Under the pieces are notes generated by a model. That model was not told the DNA's origin. It made no database searches and worked only from the letters and a program-made list of their open reading frames with translations. From Rhyacophila brunnea (taxonomy: Eukaryota; Arthropoda; Insecta; Trichoptera; Rhyacophilidae), in NCBI GenBank assembly GCA_022495005.1, contig JAGYXB010000442.1, positions 62,001-126,000 on the forward strand: a DNA stretch of 64,000 nucleotides, read 5' to 3'. Below, in pieces: positions 31,017-40,000 of this stretch; the stretch's first letter is position 1; every line of letters begins with the position of its first letter. The translations under genes and the position numbers were made by a program.

Positions 31017-34000
31017 GTAAGTAAAAAAAACCTAATCTTATTAAACTAACCTTATTTTTATACATTGGTTTTCACAACAAGTAATTGTAGGTACGTCTAC
31101 TTATCCTTAAACGTAGTGTGTGTTGAGTAAATGATTGACAACCAATTTTCAGTAATTAATTCGAAAATTTCCACCCAGCATAATATAACATGGTGGATTT
31201 TTCGTGTACCTAACTAATATTACATGATGTTATAATCGAATAGAATATAAATTGAACGATATTTGCGATAACATTAACATCGTTGTTATTACATTTTAAT
31301 GTATCTACATTTCACCAATGTTACTGATCTCCTCGACGTAGCGCATTGCATTTTCACAACGGTTTTTTCAGTTCTCAGAAAAACAATAATTTTGTTGCGG
31401 TGCGCGTGAGGGTGCAGGTAGGTACCTAGATTATTTTTGCAGTTTACAGTTTGATTTTAATCACAGACATGATTTTGGTGTTTGTCATTTTACTGTCGTT
31501 GTCCGAGAATGTGATATTTTATAAATACACAAGGACATAATATTATTAAGTACTTATATTTATTGTGTAATCTTTTTTATCCTGCCGAAGAATTTAATTT
31601 ATTATTAAATAAATATATTAGAAAATCTTTCTACATACTATATAATATCATGGCCCCCATAAGGGGGAGCTGATGTGGCTTTAGCCTAGGGGCCCGGCGT
31701 AGAAAAAGACAAAAAGCAACTTATTACTCTATTTACCTGCACTTTTCTTACAAATTTGTTCTATTAACAGTAAAAAATGTTGCTTGTGGGTGCTATTTTA
31801 TTTCATATATATGTAAGTACACTATACATAATATAATATATGGTTGGCCCATGGCCCACACATCCTGAAGCGGGCCCCCATACCAGAATCTTTGGCGGCC
31901 CCCCCACCTATCGCCAATGTTAAAGGCAGTGTGGCGCTCTACAATACTTATCGTTTTCCAAATAATGTCCCATGTACAATTATGGGTAGGTAACCAGTGT
32001 ATTTGTAACGATTTTTTATTGGGTATTTAATACATTATGGTGTTCTAAACCTTAGCGATAGATAAGGGATCCGCCAAAAATCCTCATCGGAGAGCCCATT
32101 TCACAATCATACTATTGTAATATGCATCAAACCCAATTTATCGGTTTGTTACTAATCTATTAAAATGTTCGAAATTACTTTTTATACGATCTAATTAAGC
32201 TACCTACTTTTTTTTAAATACTGAGTACCTACCAAGGTAGGTATGTGGGTCTTGAACCACCTGCATTTCATAATATTTTTTTTTACTCTTTCTCGTCGAA
32301 ATTGGGTCGTATTCAGTTTTTAATTGTCATAACGGTTTTCTCAGTTCTCAGAAACACTAAAAATAAATTCGCTGTTGACCGACGCTAGGTGTAGCTATGC
32401 AGATTTTTTTTCTGAAGCTTTTCTTCAAACATGATTTAAGTACTTAATGCTTTTTATTATTCTGTTGCTACATTGTTTATTTAACGTTTCTTTTCAATAT
32501 GGTTGAGATGAGATTGTTATATAAATAGGTTACATTAACATATTTAGTTATAAGCTTGTTAACTAACCTATAGTTATTCATTTGATATTGCTTAAGCGTC
32601 AATTACATTGAGCTTTTTTACGAGCTGCTTATTGGCGAATTTAAAAGCGGGCGGTTCAGCTACTGCGTTAATGATTACACACAAAACTTTCCATTCGCTG
32701 ATAAGCCACAAGCCAGCGAGCGATTTTGACGGAACGTAGTTCGTTTTTTTGCCGGGAGGTCGCTACGCTCCATAACAATGTTTCCATTAAACGTCAAAAA
32801 GGTAAATTTCAAAATGAGTAGTTCGTTTTTCCACCACCATCGCTCTACTGCGCAGACGCAGTAAGCCCACACGCCGGCGTGTAGTGTGAAAAGTTGACCG
32901 GCTTTCAACTTTTCTCGGTGGAGTGTTTACAACCTGCTTATTAGCTTATTCAATGATTACACTGGGCGAAATTACAGGCAGATTATAAATTTGCCAATAA
33001 TCAGCTCATAAAAAAGCTCAATGTAATTGACGCTTTAAACTTTTTGCCCTGTCGATAAGTTTAATTTGTTTTGAATACTTCTTTATTTTATACATACAAT
33101 ATACCTAGGTACATATAGTTCTAATTGAGTAATATAATGCACTTAATGATATATTATAAATTATAAGCTATATGACATGGGTATTACCTAATAGTAGATG
33201 TTTTTATCGTTAAATATATTACGAGTATATCTATTATTTTTGTTAAATTCCAGATTATTTGAGACTTATTATATTTGTGTATTTTATTATACCTAAGTGA
33301 TACCTACGAGTAACTACCTTTTACATACAGCTTGCAAATCTGCCTAGGTATATGCATTTACTGAGTTTTCTGACATCGTCCATTTTGGTCAATACAAACA
33401 ATTAACATAGTAATAGTACCTATTACCTAAGTACATATTTAAAAAAAACTGTGGAGACTTGGTGTAATTCGAATTTAAATTCTAATTGATTTAAGTTTTG
33501 TATTCCATTTGAATCGTTTATTGCGACCCGCGTTTCGCTTTTCGGCATCTTTGGGTTCTATGCTCACTCATCATTGGTAAATGCACACTGACAACGAATA
33601 TACCTACTTAATTTTCGCTTGTATTATAGATGAATAAAAAGAAAAGAATGTATTATTAGCTAAGACGTAAACAGATTTTTTTTAAATATTTAAAGTGTTT
33701 GTAAAATCCCGTAGTAGGTAGGTACTTACAATAAATAAAATAATTTAAAAAATATAAAGTTTTTAAAAGAAATAGCATTTCATTTATTTCAAAATCATAT
33801 TTTCATTACAAAAATAACTGTTGATATTTTTGAGGTGGATAAATTTGAGTTAGTTCGCTATGGGAAAGCGCTTTAGAAAAATCCTTTAAGGTTACCTTTC
33901 CACCGAGTATTTATTTCATGACACGTGTCATTACTTGTCGGTTTTATTGGCGCATGAGTTCATTCATGACTTGTTAAGTTCTGAATTTTGGTCCAAATAT

Positions 34001-37000
34001 TCCCATCTACAAATTCTTTATTTTTCGTTTTTATTATATGCATACATTATTGTTTATGTGCACAAAAAATCCGACATCGAAAAGTATTTTGTTGACCGCG
34101 ATCTGGGCCTACAATCGAAATAAACGTAATTTAAAAAATCCGGCATAGCGAAAAGCTGTAATTAAAAGTAATCTCATAATCCCGGGATGAAAACGTTTTC
34201 ACTCCCAAGTTTCCAGGATCAAAAAGTCTAGCGGGAGATCCCAGGATCGCAAACCATGGGTCAACAGTAGAGGTAACTATTTCACATAGGATATGATAAG
34301 AGTGCTCTATGAAAGCTGTAAACCAAAGAAAATATAAGTAGTAAAGTATAATGGATATTAAAAAAAATTCGTGTTGCAAAGCGTTCTGAATCTCAACTTA
34401 TTACTTACAACAACAACATATTTTTATATCGACGCAAAATACAACACGGGTTAATTGTGTATGTAAGTTTTAGTTAGAGTGTGCCATTAGAGGGATATTT
34501 TTTTTGGAGTCTGGTAGTTGATTACATATTCTTTTGTTTTAATTGCAGACAGTTATTGGAATTTTGATGGAAAGCCGAGCGGTCAAAATAACTTCAAAAA
34601 TGTGCCGGAGACCAACGATGGTGGGCGGAAATGTGGGACAATAGGCACGCCACGTCCAGGTGAATTTATTCAACTATTTACAATATTTTTTTACGTGTAT
34701 AAATGTCAAATTACACTAGAAGATTCGTCTGCCCCGAGCCGTCCTCTCGATCGCGAAATGTCAATTTGGATCGTTCATTGGAGTCGTGGTCAAAATAGAC
34801 CAATTCATATTTTTCGCGTATCGAGATCGGGGGCGATCAGGGCAACAATCAGCACGAGAATTTGAGCGTCATATTATTAAATTATACAGAATGATATCAT
34901 CAAATGCCATTTCTCGACTGGACGCCTTGGACGGTTACATGTAAGGTGTACGTATGCAGTTCATCGTGGGACACTTATTCGTGCGCCGCAGTACGTGAAA
35001 CATGAGTTCGTATAGCATTTTATCAAATGACGAGTTCTTCGCTGAACATTTCACCGTGGAATACATTTATACGTATCTTACAAAATGCGGCGATAGTTTG
35101 CAAATAGTACTGTTCCAATTAGATTAACCCTAACCTAACCTAACTTAAAGACATCTCATAAAATTCGTATTGAATCTAATTGGAACAGCAAACTAGCGCC
35201 ACAGGTTGTAGCATACGTACAAATATACTCCACTGTGAAATGTTCAACGAAGAACTACTCGTCATTTGATTAAAATGTTACACGAACTCATATTTCACGT
35301 ACTGCGGCGCACGAATAAGTGTTTCATAAGTACCTATTTCATGGTTAGGTATAAGAAAATTTCTCTCTACTTAGCTGAGATTGCTGCACTATGCAGGTAT
35401 GAGGGGATCAGGGAACAGAGGTAAATTTCACCAAATGAGGTAAGCGTGAAGGCAACAGCCATACTGTACCGGCTGAAGTACCGAATAGCGCATTGCGATG
35501 ATAGTGCCGTGCCGTATAGGTATCTATCTACATATTATTTTGTGGGAATTTTCATTGCTTACTTCGAATGCAACCCGGTATACAGTTCGCCATAAATATT
35601 TTTTTCAAATAATATTTTTGTTTTTAATGACGTAAGTATAACGATTTTTTTTAAAATAAAGAAATACTTTTCATAGTAAATTAAACTTTATAACGTATTC
35701 GAAGTATCAACGAAAATTCCCGCTAAATAGACAGCACTACTATCGGACACCGCAATACGGCATCCTGACCAATATAATATTATGTCCGGGCGAAGGCCTC
35801 AAAAAATTCAAATAAAAGTATGTAAATGTCTATAATAATAATATGTACAAAATAAAAATTGTTAGGGTTTTAAAATTGTGTAAGTATGTAAAAGTGACGA
35901 CGATACTGCTAATTTTTTGTAACAACCTACTAATCCTAATGTGAATAAGGATTTTCTACTTCAATGAACATGAAAACAAAGTATAGAAATCACTTGGATC
36001 CAGGAGATAGCATCTAAGCTGGAATACCATTAAAATGACATGCTATTAATATTGTTTTATGACAAATACCAACAATTTTTCCAAAACCTGAAGTGGCGAC
36101 ATTTTGAGTGGAATAGGTACATTAGTTCCATTGTACCTTTTTGTATCCCCAAATGCCTTTTTATTTTTATAATTGGCGAGAGAAATTTATTCTTCATTTT
36201 AAATACAATCGGTTTGTTTGTGTTTTCTTTTACTACTTTGGAGGGGAAATTATGTCATTTATAGATTGTTGGCTATTATATCATCATCATCGGCACTACA
36301 ACCTAATGTGGGTCTTGGCCGCCTCCAGGAAACGTCTCCACTTCCCTCTATCTTCCGCAAGCTCCCTCCACCGCATCAGTCTCAGGGATACTGTGTCTCT
36401 TTCTATACAGTCCAGCCACCGCAGTCTAGAGGGCTATTATATTATAATATCCAAAAAATTCCTCGGCAGCTACAAAACAGTGAAAACATTCAACATTTCC
36501 CGCGGGCGATAACTGTTATATTAAAATACCTGTTTCTTATATCAGCTAAGGGAAGCTTGGAAGCTGTGATGGCGGACTTCAAGGCCAACGGTTGGGATTC
36601 TGACGGCCATTCTTCAACATCCGCCCAGCATCGTGATTCGGTCTCACCAGTACCATTCGCCCAGCCTGATCCTCGCCCGCCAGCTGCAGGGACATATCTG
36701 TCTTTTTCTGTGCGCCGAGTTACACCCGAATATGATACGACATTCGCCCTTCCGTTTTCGTACAACATGGAAGGTTGGACAGAATTAACTATTATTTCTT
36801 ACCACATAATATTATGTATAATATGTATAGGTACTCTTCAGATTGTTCTTAGAAACCTATACTTTGCCAGCAAATGTTCTATTATTTACCTGAAATACAC
36901 CAACATACTATTATTTTATATAAGATGCAGAAACTTGCGAATGAAATCCACAAAATGGCTTTAAAATGGACGTCTGCGCATCTATTCTATACAAAGACTG

Positions 37001-40000
37001 CTTTCGACAGCTACGGCAGCTATCTGGGTGTAACTGTTACAATCTACCTCTATGGTTACAATAAATGCTATGTTTAACAGCACCTCTTTTGGCTGTGGTA
37101 AATTTTAGAGCGAGATATACAGTTTTGACTGTTTAGACAGCCAACTTATTGTAATTGTTACAATAGGTGCTAATACGTCGATACAAACCTACCCTAAATA
37201 GCTGCCGTAGCGGCCGAAAACAGGCTTGTTTATAGAATAGATGCGCTGGAAGATAAGTTGTATGATAAGTGATGATCAAAAGCGATGCTCACCAATGGCT
37301 ACACTTTGACTAGTCAACAGTTAGGTACATCGATATAGAGCTAAGTTTACGCTTAACACAATCACTGCTGACCTTTTAATTACGACATTTAAATAACACG
37401 TTACTTATATCTAAAGGCCAACTGCTTGAAACGCGCCAGTCGCGGTGTTAGCACTAAATGAGCCTTGCCGGACTATTCTGACATATTACTAAACTCCAAA
37501 ATCACTGAAAAAGTGATAAATATGTCATGTCATAATCAGGCAGTTTAATTATCACGAAAGTTAACTGTCGGGCATGATATTTTTTAACACGGCCGGTCAT
37601 GACCGCCTTAACTGCGAGCTGTCAAAAAATGTCATTGAATAGTACTGCAAAATATTATTTTTTAACCGGTCATACTCGATTCTAAATGCATCCGATTAGA
37701 ATCTCCAATTGGATTTAAAAAAATGTCCAATTGAAGATTCTAATCGGATGCACTTGGAATCAAACAAGACACAGTGCGGTGTGTTAACAATTATTATTGT
37801 AGATAACCGCCTTGTAGGTATATGGAATTGCTCCGAGTGATATTCGTGTTATTTTGGATCAAGATAAATAACTGAAACGTATTACTGTGTTAACTATTTA
37901 GAATAGCAATGCTGGGCTAATTAAATACATATTGAGTGGCTCAGTAAAACAAGGATGTTTATTAAAATGTTACATAGGTAATATTTTTATGTAATGATCT
38001 TTTTGCTTTTTTTGCCTCTTATTAATTATATTTTTTTTTTGAGCGATGGGTGCGCGGCTTAAGCGTCGTGTCGTGTGTCCCAGGTTCGAATCCTGGGTCT
38101 GACAAGTACACATATTGTTTTTTTATTTATTTTTTTAATTTCTTAAGCGTTATTCTCACACCGGCGGCTGTGCCACTGCGGCGGCCCTGATTGTGACATT
38201 GCACATCTTTCAACCACAAACAGTGTTGTGGATGCATGCAAAAATCATAATTTTTGCCTGTCCATAATCATACATTTAACTATTTGAGTGAATCTGAAAT
38301 TAGAGTGTAATGTGATATTATTATAATTAGTGTGAAGTTGCAGGACCTGCAATTTGAAGTCACTTGTACATATCGAATTTAATCACTAGACCAGATATCT
38401 TTTATTTTGCTTCAATGTCATACCTTTAGGCTCCATTTTTTGAATATCTTTGATCTATACATTTTAGTTCACTTTATTTACATTTTACTTTTTATAGGTC
38501 ATTCTACCGAAATACGAAGTGCGCTAGGAAACCGGCAAGAAGGGCGATCCGTCACAAAAGGACGTGAAACAGGTAATTTTCTTCATTTCATCTCAAGAAT
38601 TCTCATTCCACAGTTGGATGGTGGCCTATCTTTGGTTGTTTCAATCTCTTTCCAGAAAAAAGGTTATAATAATTTATTAATTAATTGTACCAAGTGACGT
38701 TTCGTAGGGGTAGGCAGGCCATGCGTTGCGGTAAAAGAAGGAACGAATACGATCTTTACAACTTTTGAAAGCAGTGGTGGTTTTTCACAAAGCGTCCGCT
38801 TTGTTAGAAAATAGCGACATGTTAGTTTAAAAAAATCATAAGGATATTTCAACTTTTGTTGTCACCGTTGTTTGAGAGTAAGTTTCGTAGAAATACTCTA
38901 AATCTCAGTAGATTATAATAATATGTATTTTTTTCATGATTTGGTTCCTTTTTTTTTCTATTTAAGAGTTTATGATAATAAAATATAATATGCACCTGAA
39001 AGTTTTGAATACAATTTGAGACTAAAAATTAAAGGGGATGGCATTCCAAGTCTGACTAAGGTCGACACTGATTGTAAACAAAGCAATTAAGCTGTTAAAG
39101 TAGAGGGAGCGATATGAATCTTTTTATATTGCTATACTTTATACTTAGTGGGTTTTCGTAAAAAAAAAAATTTGCACGCAGATTGCGCATTGCTGTTCCA
39201 TGAAGTAACTCATGACTGTAATCCCCACATTCGAACTAGCAAATGACACCAAAAAAAATGCATTTTTATTCTGAACCAGTCATTTACATGTAAACAATCC
39301 GTCTACACATAATATGCACCAAATATTAAATATTCTAAAAAGTTAAAACGCTATTTTCAGAATTGTAACGGTATTTTTGAAGGCTGTCGATGTAGGTCGA
39401 AGGTTTTTTCAACATATTTGAAAAATAGGTAAATAATAATTACTTATTTATTTTAATATTACTCTTTTAACGTAGAGCTTTAACTAAAATGAACTGCAAT
39501 CAGGCAGACATTGTGGAAAAATATTCAAATACTCAAACAGCATTGCCGGTTTTATTATTATTTATTTTCGCAATCAACCCTTACTATGTTTCGGCTTGAT
39601 ATTGGTTCGGGCCTCTCTAGATCCACAGAGACATCCACAAATAGGGACCATTCAGCGGTGTAACAATACATTACACTATTTCTTTGTTTTGCATGTTATG
39701 TTGTGAACGTATTTAATTTGTAATTTGTAAAGTTCTCTACTTCGGCCATGTCCACCCTTTAGCTAGAACATATAGACACCGCACGGTGCCTCCGAGAATC
39801 TTGGAGAATCTTTCTTGGTCATTTCAGCTCATGCAGCATCCCGTAGCTGCGCCGTAAACATTTTTTAAAATCTTGTATAAAATTAGTGTATATTGGAATA
39901 AAGCATATTGATTTCGGAATGGTTACATACAAAGAAACGTATATCGTAAAGTACCTCTTACACGCCCACTTAACATATTATGATTAGTTTTCTATTGTTA

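Larger units (their letters stand above)
31017..34548 (+). other. nanos-B intron 1
   Basis: 3.5-kb intron with a PIF/Harbinger-type MITE at 32595..33034 and a fragment related to the 12356..13059 hAT element. The stretch 31650..31920 contains several GGGCCC and GCCCCC runs that look like a decayed repeat with no clear ends. The remainder shows nothing. Confidence 0.7.
34660..36545 (+). other. nanos-B intron 2
   Basis: Contains a second foldback element and an RTE-type retrotransposon tail (separate entries). The stretches 35330..36270 and 34690..34960 show no supportable feature. Confidence 0.7.
36774..38497 (+). other. nanos-B intron 3
   Basis: Contains a 273-bp MITE, a small perfect-type hairpin and a truncated SINE. 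The rest is AT-rich without recognised content. Confidence 0.65.

Noticed and set aside
31650..31920. DNA transposon suggested by GGCCCCCATA words at both ends
   Set aside because: The words are partly in direct orientation and no convincing terminal pair or target duplication emerges.
36218..36964. 248-codon plus-strand frame spanning nanos-B exon 3
   Set aside because: The 5' part is antisense to the RTE tail and intron sequence. Only 36546..36773 has acceptor, donor and paralogue support.
38065..38105. tRNA gene suggested by a GGTTCGAATCC B box (also near 8945, 13090, 45360)
   Set aside because: No complete acceptor, D and anticodon stems. The same flanking body recurs in several copies, so these are SINE heads.
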